Positions 1-8,474 of a stretch of 64,000 nucleotides of DNA are shown here, one piece after another. The translations under genes and the position numbers were made by a program. Positions within the stretch are counted from its first letter, which is position 1. The number at the start of each line of letters is the position of its first letter. This DNA comes from Polymorphum gilvum SL003B-26A1 (lineage in GTDB: Bacteria > Pseudomonadota > Alphaproteobacteria > Rhizobiales > Stappiaceae), in assembly GCF_000192745.1 (NCBI RefSeq), contig NC_015259.1, positions 3,797,001 to 3,861,000 of the forward strand. Direction: 5' to 3'. Under the pieces are notes generated by a model that saw only the letters and a list, made by a program, of their open reading frames with translations, was not told the origin of the DNA and did not search any database.

Positions 1-124
1 TGGAAACGGCCTTCTGAGTCATGACGATGAAGTCGTCGAAGGCCTTACGCGCCTGGTCCACGCTCTTTTCCGCGAAGTCCCGCATCTGATCGGGGATCTC
101 GAACCCCTTCTTGTCCGCCGTCAT
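1..124 (-). CDS. Phasin family protein, N-terminal fragment
   Basis: This is the first 41 codons of a gene that leaves the window at base 1. The peptide begins MTADKKGFEIPDQMRDFAEK and continues into a charged amphipathic helix (SVDQARKAFDDFIVMTQKAV), the typical N-terminus of the alphaproteobacterial phasin_2 family. Phasins coat polyhydroxyalkanoate granules in the cytoplasm. The ATG at 122-124 is preceded on the minus strand by an AGGGAG Shine-Dalgarno sequence. The call rests on the N-terminal pattern only, since the rest of the protein is outside the window. Confidence 0.75.
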   Translation of the reverse strand, partial: MTADKKGFEIPDQMRDFAEKSVDQARKAFDDFIVMTQKAVS

Positions 125-382
125 CCAGTGCACTCCCTTGTCGCCTGCCGGCCCTGCCCGCGGTCTGCCGCATGACCGATGTCCCGGGACATCGCCGCAG
201 CCGGTCTCGCAGACGTTCCGGGCGAAATCTTGGTACCATGGCGGGGTCACAACCGCAATGAGTCCCGGCCGAACACACCAATCCACGGCTGCGGCCGGAG
301 GCTACGGCGGAGTTAACCACACAGCAAGTCCCCGTCCGGCATTGGGGGGCGCGAACGTGGACGCCTCCCGGCTTTGACGGTA

Positions 383-397
383 TTAACGAGGAGTTAC
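383..397 (+). promoter_or_regulatory. CtrA-like box upstream of the PAS kinase
   Basis: TTAA, seven bases, then TTAC matches seven of eight positions of the CtrA consensus TTAA-N7-TTAA. It lies 58 bp before the kinase ATG. A second half-site, TTAACCAC, starts at 313. The 330-bp interval between the phasin and kinase starts holds no other recognisable gene. Cell-cycle control is an inference, and a 7/8 match can occur by chance. Confidence 0.35.
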
Positions 398-454
398 CGG
401 GAGGCGACCGCACAGACGATCCGGTATCAGCCTTCGGCGCGTTGGAGTTGAGCC

Positions 455-3400
455 ATGGACGACCATCTGAAGACCTTCATGGATCTCAGCGCGCTGCCGC
501 AGACGGCGGCGGTGATCCACGAAGCGCAGGCGGCCTGGCTGTGGTCGGCGGACGGCAGCCGGATCCTGTGGGCGAACGCCGCCGGCGCGGCCTTCTTCGG
601 CGCTCGCGACGCCGCGGCGCTCGGCCGTCTCCGGGGGCTGGACCGCGCGCCGGCACGCCCGCACATCGCTCGCATCGCTGCCAGCGGCCCGCTTGAGCGG
701 GCCAGCATAGACCGGTTGCGCTTCTACCGCGGACTCAAGGCCCTGTTGCTGACCTGCCTGTGCCGGCGGGTGACGCTCGCCGACGGTAGCGACGCGGCAC
801 TGATCATGGCGACGGCCGACACGGCGGTACCGGGGGGGGCGCCGGAAGCGGATTTCCTGGCGCTGCTCGGCAACGGGCCGCGCAGCGCGCTGCTTGCCTG
901 CGCTCGCGGCGAGATCGTTGCGCATGCCGGCACGCTCCCCGACCCCGTCGAGGCGTTGCCGGAGGCGGCCGGCAGAACGGCCGCCGGAGAGGCGAGGGCC
1001 GGCGGACGCCGCCATCGCGCCCTTGCCGTGCGGCTCGCCGACGGCCGGTTGCTGGCGGTGGTGGACAACGAGACCCTGCCCGAGGCGGTCGCGCCCGAAG
1101 CGGAGATCCCGGCGGTCGTCGCGGAACAGGGAGGCGGAGCAGAGCCGGAGCGAGCCGAAGCGGCGGAGCCCCTGGCGGAGCGGCGAGTTGCACCGGAGGG
1201 GGGCGCTGCCGGTACGGCGGACGAGCGCACTCCGCGTTTCGTGTTCGAGGCGCGCGGGCGACCGGTGCGCTTCGCCTGGAAAATGGACATCGACCAGCGC
1301 TTCACATTCCTGTCGCCCGAATTCGCCGACGTGCTCGGCCCGGCCACTGCCGACATCGTCGGCAGGACCTGGAGCGAGGTGGCCGACCGCTTCGGCCTCG
1401 ACCCGCGCGGCAGCATAGCGCGCGCCCTGCAGCGCCGCGACACCTGGAGCGGCAAGACGGTCGACTGGCCGGTGACGGACGCCGCGCTGCGGGTGCCGGT
1501 CGACATGGCCGCCCTGCCCGCCTTCGACCGGCGCCGAGTGTTCGAGGGCTATCGCGGCTTCGGCGTCGTGCGTGTCGGTGAGGCGTTCGCGGACGCGCAG
1601 GCCGCCGTGGCCGCGCGCGGTGCGGTGCAGGCAGCGGACGCGAAGGCAGAGGAGGCCGCACAGGCCGAGGCTCTGGCGGAACCACTGGCCGAACCACTGG
1701 CCGAACCACTAGCCGTGTCCCCTGCCGAGAAGCCCATCGAGGCGCCGGCCGATATCCCGGCAGGACCGTTAGCCGAGACTCCAGCCGAGACTTGGGCCGA
1801 GACTTGGGCCGAGACTTGGGCCGAAACCACAGCCGAAACCCCGGTCGTACCGCCGGCAGCGGCCTCTCCGGCCGGGATCCTGGCCGAAGTACCGGCGTCC
1901 GCCGAGGAGGCGGGGGACGAGGCGGAGGACCTGTTCGCGCGCGCCGAACGGCAGGGCGAGGCGGCGCGGATCGGCATTTCCGGCGACGCGCCGCTGCGGC
2001 CGGCAGAGATCGAGGTGGCGGTGAAGAGTCTGGCCCGCGAATTCGACGCCGCGCGCCAACGGGTCCTGACCGGCGCCACGCCGCATGCTCCGGCGGAGGC
2101 CGAAGAGGAGAGGTCGGCCCTTGCAGAGACAGAGCTGCCTCGGGAAGCGGAGTTGCCTGCGGAGGCGGAGGGGTCGAGCGCCGAAGCGCCGTGCGAGGAT
2201 GTTGAGGCCGCGGCCGAAGCCGACGAGACCAAAACCCGGGAAGGCAAACCCACGGAGACCCAACCCGGGCTCCGCCCAGTCGAGGATCTGGAACCGCCGG
2301 CTGCCGTGGCGCAGCCGGACGTCCCCTCCGACGAGGCGAACGAGGCCGAGGCAGAGGGAGCCGCAAGGGCCGATGCCGGCAAGGAGGGCGCGGCCGGGGA
2401 AGCCGCCGCCGAACCCGGACCGACGCGCGGCGCGCCGGCCGCGGAAGGCGGTCGCGTGATCCCGTTCTCCGGCCGGCCGTCGACGACGGTGCCGGTCGAC
2501 ACGTCGCGGCTGAGCAAGCCGGAGCGCGAGGCGTTCCGCAAGATCGCCGAGGCGCTCGGCGCGCGGCTGGAGGGCGACTTCGGCGACGAGGAGCCCGCTG
2601 CCGAGGCGGCGCCAACGGCCCCCGTCCGGCCGGCGCCGGCCCCGGCGGCGCCGATCGACCCGCGCCTGCTCGACCGGCTGCCGATCGGCATCGCCATCGT
2701 GCGCGACCGCGAAGTGCTCTATGCCAACGAGACCCTACTGGCCCTCCTTGGCTACGGCTCGATCGAGGCGCTGAGCGAAGCCGGCGGACTGGAGGCGGTG
2801 TTCGTCGAGCCCGACGACCATTGGCCGGACACCGATGGCGACGACACGCTCGACGAGACGCTGAAGGTACGCGTTGCCGGCGGCGGGCTGCGGCGCGTCG
2901 ACGCGCGCATGCATGCCGTGCCGTGGAACGGCGGCCGCGGACTGATGATCTCGGTCACCGAACGCCAAACGCCACCCGAGGCGCGGCCGACGAGCGAACT
3001 GGGCGAGCGCGAGGCGGCGCTGAAGGCGGCGGAAGAACGGATCGCTGAGATGGACACGATCCTGGAGACGGCGACCGACGGCGTGCTGGTACTCGACCGG
3101 CACGGCACGATCGTCAAGGCCAACGGCTCGGCCGAGGCGCTGTTCGGGGCCAGCCGCGCAGACATGATCGGCGCGCCGCTGACAGCCTACCTGGCGCCCG
3201 AAAGCCATCGCTCGGCAACCGACTATCTCGACGGGCTGGCGCGCAACGGGGTTGCCAGCGTGCTCAACGACGGACGCGAGGTGATCGGCCAGGTCGCCTC
3301 CGGCGGGTTGATCCCGCTGTTCATGACCATCGGCCGGATCGGCAACGGCGGAGAGGCGATGAAGTTCTGCGCCGTTCTGCGCGACATCACCCAGTGGAAG

Positions 3401-4150
3401 GCGGCCGAGGAGGAACTGACCGAGGCCAAGCGGCAGGCCGAGACGGCGAGCTCGCAGAAATCGGACTTCCTGGCCAAGATCAGCCACGAGATCCGCACGC
3501 CGCTGAACGCCATCATCGGCTTTTCCGAGGTCATGATGGAAGAGCGCTTCGGGGCGATCGGCAACGAGCGCTACAAGGAATACCTCAAGGATATCCGCAC
3601 ATCGGGCGCCCACATCATGAGCCTGGTCAACGACCTGCTCGACCTGTCGAAGATCGAGGCGGGCAAGCTGGACCTCAGCTTCAGCGCGGTGTCGGCCAAC
3701 GATGTCGTGCGCGAATGCGTCGCGCTGATGCAGCCGCAGGCGAACCGCGAGCGGGTGATCATCCGCGCCAGCCTGCCGGCGACCGTGCCGAGCGTGGTCG
3801 CCGACCCGCGCTCGCTGCGCCAGATCGTGCTCAACCTGCTGTCGAACGCGATCAAGTTCAACAGGTCGGGCGGCCAGGTGATCGTCTCGACGGCGCTGGA
3901 GCCGAACGGCGAGGTGGTGCTGCGGGTGCGCGACACGGGGACGGGCATGAACGCCAAGGACCTTGCCGCCGCGCTGGAGCCGTTCCGCCAGGTGCATACC
4001 GCCCGCATCGGCGGCGGCACCGGCCTCGGCCTGCCGCTGACCAAGGCCCTGGTGGAGGCCAACCGCGCGGTGTTCCACATCGATTCGACGCCCGAGCAGG
4101 GCACGCTGGTGGAAATCACCTTCCCCTCGCAGCGGGTTCTGGCGGAATAG
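455..4150 (+). CDS. Multi-PAS sensor histidine kinase, PleC/DivJ/PdhS-like
   Basis: A 1231-residue probable cytoplasmic hybrid-less histidine kinase with no obvious membrane segment. PAS-like regions lie near residues 10-100, 270-375, 745-830 and 865-990. Between about 390 and 740 is a long Ala/Glu/Pro-rich low-complexity linker. The HisKA phosphoacceptor is His1011 in SHEIRTPLNAIIGFSEVM. The ATP-binding domain has an N box (LNLLSNAIKF, about 1130), a G1 box (DTGTGMN, about 1159) and a G2 box (GGGTGLGLPL, about 1190). No receiver domain follows. The kinase core resembles the DivJ/PleC/PdhS group that acts on DivK in Hyphomicrobiales cell-cycle signalling. That role is inferred from the core sequence and a CtrA-like box upstream. 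The linker carries tandem 12-bp repeats. Confidence 0.85.
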   Translation: MDDHLKTFMDLSALPQTAAVIHEAQAAWLWSADGSRILWANAAGAAFFGARDAAALGRLRGLDRAPARPHIARIAASGPLERASIDRLRFYRGLKALLLTCLCRRVTLADGSDAALIMATADTAVPGGAPEADFLALLGNGPRSALLACARGEIVAHAGTLPDPVEALPEAAGRTAAGEARAGGRRHRALAVRLADGRLLAVVDNETLPEAVAPEAEIPAVVAEQGGGAEPERAEAAEPLAERRVAPEGGAAGTADERTPRFVFEARGRPVRFAWKMDIDQRFTFLSPEFADVLGPATADIVGRTWSEVADRFGLDPRGSIARALQRRDTWSGKTVDWPVTDAALRVPVDMAALPAFDRRRVFEGYRGFGVVRVGEAFADAQAAVAARGAVQAADAKAEEAAQAEALAEPLAEPLAEPLAVSPAEKPIEAPADIPAGPLAETPAETWAETWAETWAETTAETPVVPPAAASPAGILAEVPASAEEAGDEAEDLFARAERQGEAARIGISGDAPLRPAEIEVAVKSLAREFDAARQRVLTGATPHAPAEAEEERSALAETELPREAELPAEAEGSSAEAPCEDVEAAAEADETKTREGKPTETQPGLRPVEDLEPPAAVAQPDVPSDEANEAEAEGAARADAGKEGAAGEAAAEPGPTRGAPAAEGGRVIPFSGRPSTTVPVDTSRLSKPEREAFRKIAEALGARLEGDFGDEEPAAEAAPTAPVRPAPAPAAPIDPRLLDRLPIGIAIVRDREVLYANETLLALLGYGSIEALSEAGGLEAVFVEPDDHWPDTDGDDTLDETLKVRVAGGGLRRVDARMHAVPWNGGRGLMISVTERQTPPEARPTSELGEREAALKAAEERIAEMDTILETATDGVLVLDRHGTIVKANGSAEALFGASRADMIGAPLTAYLAPESHRSATDYLDGLARNGVASVLNDGREVIGQVASGGLIPLFMTIGRIGNGGEAMKFCAVLRDITQWKAAEEELTEAKRQAETASSQKSDFLAKISHEIRTPLNAIIGFSEVMMEERFGAIGNERYKEYLKDIRTSGAHIMSLVNDLLDLSKIEAGKLDLSFSAVSANDVVRECVALMQPQANRERVIIRASLPATVPSVVADPRSLRQIVLNLLSNAIKFNRSGGQVIVSTALEPNGEVVLRVRDTGTGMNAKDLAAALEPFRQVHTARIGGGTGLGLPLTKALVEANRAVFHIDSTPEQGTLVEITFPSQRVLAE
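1679..1831 (+). repeat. In-frame 12-bp tandem repeats in the kinase linker
   Basis: Two blocks. At 1679-1714 the unit GAACCACTGGCC occurs three times (third copy one base off) and encodes EPLA. At 1772-1831 the unit GCCGAGACTTGG occurs about five times (three exact) and encodes AETW or AETT. Because each unit is four codons, copy-number change would keep the frame and only alter linker length. Confidence 0.9.
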
Positions 4151-4258
4151 ACCCGCGACCAGCCGCGCGCTTGACGGGCCGGCCCGGACCGGAGAGGTTA
4201 CGCGTAGCTCCATGCTCCGACCCCGCAGCCCGCGGGGCGGCCTCTCACGGACCCGTCG

Positions 4259-5233
4259 ATGCTGACCCTTGCCGCGATGGAAGACGCCGCCCGGATCGTC
4301 TACCGCCACCTGTCGCCGACGCCGCAATACGCCTGGCCGCTGCTGCGCGAAGCGCTCGGCGCGGAGGTGTGGGTCAAGCACGAGAACCACACCCCGGTCG
4401 GCGCCTTCAAGGTGCGCGGCGGGCTCGCCTTCATGGCCGGGCTGGCCCGGCACGCGGCGCCCGGCACCGGCGTCATCTCCGCGACGCGCGGCAACCACGG
4501 CCAGAGCATCGCCTTCGCCGCAGGCCGCTTCGGCATGAAAGCCACGATCGTCGTGCCGCTCGGCAACTCCAAGGAAAAGAATGCCGCCATGCGCGCACTC
4601 GGGGCGGACCTGATCGAACACGGCGAGGATTTCGACGCCGCCAAGGCGCATGCGGCACGGCTGTGCGAGGAACGCCGGCTGGTGTTCGTGCCGTCGTTTC
4701 ACGCCGACCTGGTCAGCGGCGTGGCAACCTATGCGCTGGAATTCCTGCGCGCCTGTCCGGACCTTGCGGCGGTCTACGTGCCGATCGGGCTTGGCTCGGG
4801 GATCTGCGGCATGATCTCGGCCCGCAACGCCCTCGGCCTGAAGACGCGCATCATCGGCGTCGTGTCGGAGGCCTTCGACGCCTACGCCCGTTCCGTCGAG
4901 ACCGGCGGCCTGGTGGAGACCGGCCCAGGCTTCAGCTTCGCCGACGGCATGGCGGTGCGCATGCCCGATCCGAACGCACTCGCCGTGATCCGCGAGGGCG
5001 CGGAGCGCATCGTGCGGGTGTCTGACCAGGACATCGTGCGCGCCACGCGGCTTCTCTACCGGGCGACACACAATCTCGCCGAAGGCGCCGGCGCGGCTGC
5101 GCTGGCCGCGCTGGCGGCGGAAAAGGGCGTCTACGGCGGCCACAAGGTCGGCGTCGTGCTGAGCGGGCAGAACATCGACCGCGACTGGATGGCCACGATC
5201 CTGACGGGCGGCGTGCCCGCAGCCGCCCCCTGA
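4259..5233 (+). CDS. Threonine dehydratase-like PLP enzyme
   Basis: A 324-residue fold-type II pyridoxal-phosphate enzyme. The Schiff-base lysine is K51 in HTPVGAFKVRGG. A substrate loop SATRGNHGQS follows, and the phosphate-binding glycine loop is GLGSGICG near 177-184. Such enzymes deaminate threonine or serine to 2-oxobutyrate or pyruvate. There is no C-terminal ACT regulatory domain, so it is more like a catabolic or specialised dehydratase than feedback-regulated biosynthetic IlvA. Hydroxyectoine dehydratase (EutB) belongs to the same family, but no other eut gene is nearby, so the substrate is left open. It stands alone between the kinase and the iron transporter. Confidence 0.8.
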   Translation: MLTLAAMEDAARIVYRHLSPTPQYAWPLLREALGAEVWVKHENHTPVGAFKVRGGLAFMAGLARHAAPGTGVISATRGNHGQSIAFAAGRFGMKATIVVPLGNSKEKNAAMRALGADLIEHGEDFDAAKAHAARLCEERRLVFVPSFHADLVSGVATYALEFLRACPDLAAVYVPIGLGSGICGMISARNALGLKTRIIGVVSEAFDAYARSVETGGLVETGPGFSFADGMAVRMPDPNALAVIREGAERIVRVSDQDIVRATRLLYRATHNLAEGAGAAALAALAAEKGVYGGHKVGVVLSGQNIDRDWMATILTGGVPAAAP

Positions 5234-5366
5234 TCACCGAGACGTGATGAGCGCGCAGGCGACCCGCCGGCGGCACGGATCGCGACCCGTGCCGTGACGT
5301 CTCCGCATACCCGGAGCCAGGGCCCGGATTTGCCTGCCGATTTTCGGCATTTTACCCTCAAGTTAC

Positions 5367-5383
5367 ATTTGAATGATTCTAAA
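5367..5383. promoter_or_regulatory. Irr/ICE-like iron box
   Basis: ATTTGAA-TGA-TTCTAAA. The right half is an exact TTCTAAA and the left half matches TTTAGAA at five of seven positions, as in the iron-control element bound by Irr in alphaproteobacteria (consensus TTTAGAA-N3-TTCTAAA). It lies in an unusually A+T-rich patch about 120 bp before a ferric-iron binding-protein gene, which fits its expected target. Confidence 0.5.
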
Positions 5384-5404
5384 TTATTGAATTGAAAGCC
5401 TTTA

Positions 5405-5433
5405 TTGACTTTCTGGAATGCTGTAGTCATATT
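5405..5433 (+). promoter_or_regulatory. Putative sigma-70 promoter of the iron transporter
   Basis: TTGACT at 5405-5410, a 17-bp spacer, and CATATT at 5428-5433. It is 21 bp downstream of the Irr-like box and about 70 bp before the start codon of the iron-binding protein. Confidence 0.45.
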
Positions 5434-5505
5434 TCCGCTGCGTCAGATATCCAACGACAATGGCCGGCAGAAACCGGCCCCTGGGCCAAAGGACCGGAGG
5501 AAATG

Positions 5506-6558
5506 ATGAAGCTGCACGAAGTCCGCTCTCTCGCCAATGCCGCCCTCGTGGCGACGGCGCTCGTCTCGCTGACCGGCACGGTCGCGCGCGCAGACGGCGA
5601 GGTGAATATCTATTCCTATCGCCAGCCGTTTCTGATCCAGCCGCTCCTGGACGCCTTCACGACCGAGACCGGCGTCAAGACCAACGTCATCTACGCCGCC
5701 GACGGCCTCGACGAGCGCATCGCGGCCGAAGGTGCCAACTCGCCGGCCGACGTGCTGCTGAGCGTCGACATCGGCCGCCTCGACGGGGCCAAGCAGCTCG
5801 GCATCACCCAGCCGGTCACCTCCGACGTCGTGAACGCCAATATTCCCGCGACCTACAGGGATCCGGAAGGGCACTGGGTCGGCCTGACCATGCGTGCGCG
5901 CGTCGTCTACGCGTCGAAGGACCGCGTGGAGCAGGATTCGATCACCTACGAGGAACTGGCCGATCCGAAGTGGAAGGGCCGGATCTGCACCCGCTCCGGC
6001 CAGCACGTCTACAACATCGGCCTGATCGCCTCGATGCTCGCCCATCACGGCGCCGAGGAGACCGAGAAATGGCTCGCCGGCGTGCGCGACAACCTCGCCC
6101 GCAAGCCGTCCGGCAACGACCGTTCGCAGGTACAGGGCATCTTCTCCGGCGAATGCGACATCTCGCTCGGCAACACCTATTACATGGGCGCCATGCTGAC
6201 CAACGAGAAGGAGACGGAACAGAAGGATTGGGCAAACTCCGCCAAGATCCTGTTCCCGAACGCCACCGACCGCGGTGCGCACGTCAACATCTCGGGCGTC
6301 GTGCTGGCCAAGAACGCGCCGAACAGGGACAACGCCGTCAAGCTGATCGAGTTCCTGTCGACGCCGAAGGCGCAGCAGATCTATGCCGAGGCAAACCACG
6401 AATATCCGCTCGATCCGGCGGTCGCGCCGTCCGAGTTGGTCAAGTCCTGGGGCGAGCTGAAGGCGGACACGCTGTCGCTCGACGAGATCGCCAGGAACCG
6501 CAAGGCGGCCAGCGAGCTGGTCGACAGGGTCGGCTTCGACGAAGGCCCGGCAAGCTGA
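5506..6558 (+). CDS. Ferric iron ABC transporter substrate-binding protein (FutA/AfuA type)
   Basis: A 350-residue periplasmic binding protein that delivers Fe3+ to the permease encoded next. The signal peptide MKLHEVRSLANAALVATALV ends at an ARA/D site. The mature protein starts EVNIYSYRQP, the usual opening of the FutA/FbpA family, and carries the paired-tyrosine iron ligand motif NTYYMG. Two ATGs lie in tandem at 5503 and 5506. The second is chosen because GGAGG at 5496-5500 is then five bases away. An Irr-like box and promoter lie upstream, and a strong hairpin separates it from the permease. Confidence 0.88.
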   Translation: MKLHEVRSLANAALVATALVSLTGTVARADGEVNIYSYRQPFLIQPLLDAFTTETGVKTNVIYAADGLDERIAAEGANSPADVLLSVDIGRLDGAKQLGITQPVTSDVVNANIPATYRDPEGHWVGLTMRARVVYASKDRVEQDSITYEELADPKWKGRICTRSGQHVYNIGLIASMLAHHGAEETEKWLAGVRDNLARKPSGNDRSQVQGIFSGECDISLGNTYYMGAMLTNEKETEQKDWANSAKILFPNATDRGAHVNISGVVLAKNAPNRDNAVKLIEFLSTPKAQQIYAEANHEYPLDPAVAPSELVKSWGELKADTLSLDEIARNRKAASELVDRVGFDEGPAS

Positions 6559-6579
6559 GACCTGCCGCCTGCCCATCGC

Positions 6580-6614
6580 CAAAGGGGCGCCGCGTTCCGC
6601 GCGGCGCCCCTTTG
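6580..6614 (+). terminator. 15-bp perfect hairpin between binding protein and permease
   Basis: Arms CAAAGGGGCGCCGCG (6580-6594) and its exact complement (6600-6614) flank a five-base loop. There is no long T run. Hairpins at this place usually attenuate read-through, so the abundant binding protein is made in excess of the permease. Confidence 0.8.
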
Positions 6615-6649
6615 CGTTCCCCACGGAAACCGGTAATAGCAACCGCCAG

Positions 6650-8401
6650 ATGACCGACAGACCCGACCCTGGCGCGCATGCGGCGCCCCCGAACCGAGCG
6701 ACGGCCGGACCCGTGCGCCCGGTCGAGCGCGCGTGGTTCGCGGTGGCGGCGGCCATGGCGGCGCTGGTGCTGATGCCGCTCGTCGCCATAGCGGTGATCG
6801 CCAGCGGATCGTCGGGGGACGTCTGGCCGCACCTGCTCAGCACCGTGCTGCCGCGCTCGCTGCGCACCACCGCGCTGCTCATGCTCGGCGTCGGCCTGGC
6901 CACCGGCGTTGTCGGCGTCGGCACCGCCTGGCTGGTGACCATGTGCCGCTTTCCAGGCCGGCGCATCCTGGACTGGGCGCTGCTCGTGCCCCTCGCCGTC
7001 CCGACCTACATCATCGCCTTCTCCTATGTGGAGATCCTGAACTATTCCGGGCCCGTCCAGTCGGCCCTGCGCGCCGTGTTCGGCTTCACCTCGGCGCGCG
7101 ACTACTGGTTCCCCGAGATCCGCTCGCTCGGCGGCGCCATCTTCGTGATGAGCGCCGTGCTGTACCCCTACGTCTACCTGACGACACGCGCGAGCTTCCT
7201 GATTCAGTCGGCGTCCGCGCTCGACGTGTCGCGGACGCTCGGAGCGTCGCCGCTGCGCCTGTTCTTTCGCGTCGCCGTGCCGCTGACGCGCCCGGCGATC
7301 GCCGTCGGCGTATCGCTGGCGCTCATGGAATGCCTCAACGACATCGGCGCCGTCACCTTCTTCGGCGTCAAGACGCTGACCTTCTCGATCTACGACACCT
7401 GGCTGCATCGCTCGAGCCTCGCCGGGGCGGCGCAACTCGCCTGCGCCATGCTGGTGATGGTGTTCGCCCTGATCGGCCTGGAGCGGTTCGCCCGCCGGCG
7501 GCAGCGCTTCGACGCCGGCCGCGGCAAGCACCACGCGCCGTCCCGCTACATGCTGACCGGATTGCGCGCCTGGCTCGCCTTCGCGGCCTGCGCGCTGCCG
7601 GTCCTGCTCGGCTTCGTGCTGCCGGCGCTGCTTCTGGCCGACCGCGCCAGCCGTCGCCTCGACGACCTCCTCGCGCCGGCCTTCCTGTCGGCGGTGTGGA
7701 ACAGCATGGCACTCGCCATCATCGCGTCGGTCGCGACGGTGGCGATCAGCGTCGTGCTGGTCTACGGCCTGCGGCTGAGCCGTTCGCCCGTGCTGCGGTT
7801 CGGCGCCACCGTCGCCTCGATCGGCTACGCGGTACCGGGCACTGTGCTGGCGGTCGGCATCCTGATTCCGCTTGCCCGGTTCGACAACATGGTCGACGCG
7901 GCGATGCGCGACCTGTTCGGCTTCGGCACCGGGCTGCTGCTGCTCGGCTCCGGCGCGGGGCTGGTCTACGCCTATGTCGTGCGCTTCCTGGCGGTCGCCT
8001 ACGGTCAGGTCGACGGGGGCTTCGCCAAGATCTCGGTCCATCTCGACATGGCATCGCGCACGCTCGGGCGAAACGCCGGCCGCACGCTGACCCAGATCCA
8101 CCTGCCGCTGATCCGGCCGATCCTGCTGTCCGCACTGCTGCTCGCCTTCGTCGACTGCATGAAGGAACTGCCGGCGACCATCCTGCTGCGCCCGTTCAAC
8201 TTCGACACCCTGGCCACGACCGTGTTCGAAGCCGCCTCGCGCGAGGCGTTCGAGGACGCCGCCCTGCCGTCTCTGGCTATCATGCTCGTCGGCCTGCTGC
8301 CGGTGATCCTGCTGGCGCGCACCAGCGCAGCCTCGTTCCGCGACCGGGCGAGCGCGCGGACCGGCACTCCCGGCGCGCGAGCGCGCGTCGCCAGGGCATG
8401 A
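6650..8401 (+). CDS. Iron(III) ABC transporter permease (FutB/FbpB type)
   Basis: A 583-residue inner-membrane protein made of two fused BinPDT (MetI-like) halves with about twelve membrane segments. Each half has an EAA-type cytoplasmic loop (first near DVSRTLGASPLRLFF, second near DMASRTLGRNAGRTL). This duplicated architecture is standard for ferric iron permeases. No ATP-binding subunit is encoded beside it, so the ATPase must be elsewhere. The ATG at 6650 has no good Shine-Dalgarno sequence and follows the attenuator hairpin directly. Another start is possible, but the first transmembrane helix begins soon after this one. Confidence 0.88.
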   Translation: MTDRPDPGAHAAPPNRATAGPVRPVERAWFAVAAAMAALVLMPLVAIAVIASGSSGDVWPHLLSTVLPRSLRTTALLMLGVGLATGVVGVGTAWLVTMCRFPGRRILDWALLVPLAVPTYIIAFSYVEILNYSGPVQSALRAVFGFTSARDYWFPEIRSLGGAIFVMSAVLYPYVYLTTRASFLIQSASALDVSRTLGASPLRLFFRVAVPLTRPAIAVGVSLALMECLNDIGAVTFFGVKTLTFSIYDTWLHRSSLAGAAQLACAMLVMVFALIGLERFARRRQRFDAGRGKHHAPSRYMLTGLRAWLAFAACALPVLLGFVLPALLLADRASRRLDDLLAPAFLSAVWNSMALAIIASVATVAISVVLVYGLRLSRSPVLRFGATVASIGYAVPGTVLAVGILIPLARFDNMVDAAMRDLFGFGTGLLLLGSGAGLVYAYVVRFLAVAYGQVDGGFAKISVHLDMASRTLGRNAGRTLTQIHLPLIRPILLSALLLAFVDCMKELPATILLRPFNFDTLATTVFEAASREAFEDAALPSLAIMLVGLLPVILLARTSAASFRDRASARTGTPGARARVARA

Positions 8402-8474
8402 CCCCGGTCATTGACAGGCGCGGCCCGAGGCGCCTCAATCGCCCAAAGGACCGCGACTCGGCAGGAGCCAGGGA

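Noticed and set aside
2735-5143. An 802-residue minus-strand frame across the kinase and dehydratase genes
   Set aside because: It crosses the boundary of two well-supported genes on the other strand and shows only composition-driven sequence.
5392-5505. Start of the iron-binding protein at 5392
   Set aside because: That reading would put 38 non-conserved residues before the signal peptide and run through the promoter. GGAGG and the signal peptide support 5506.
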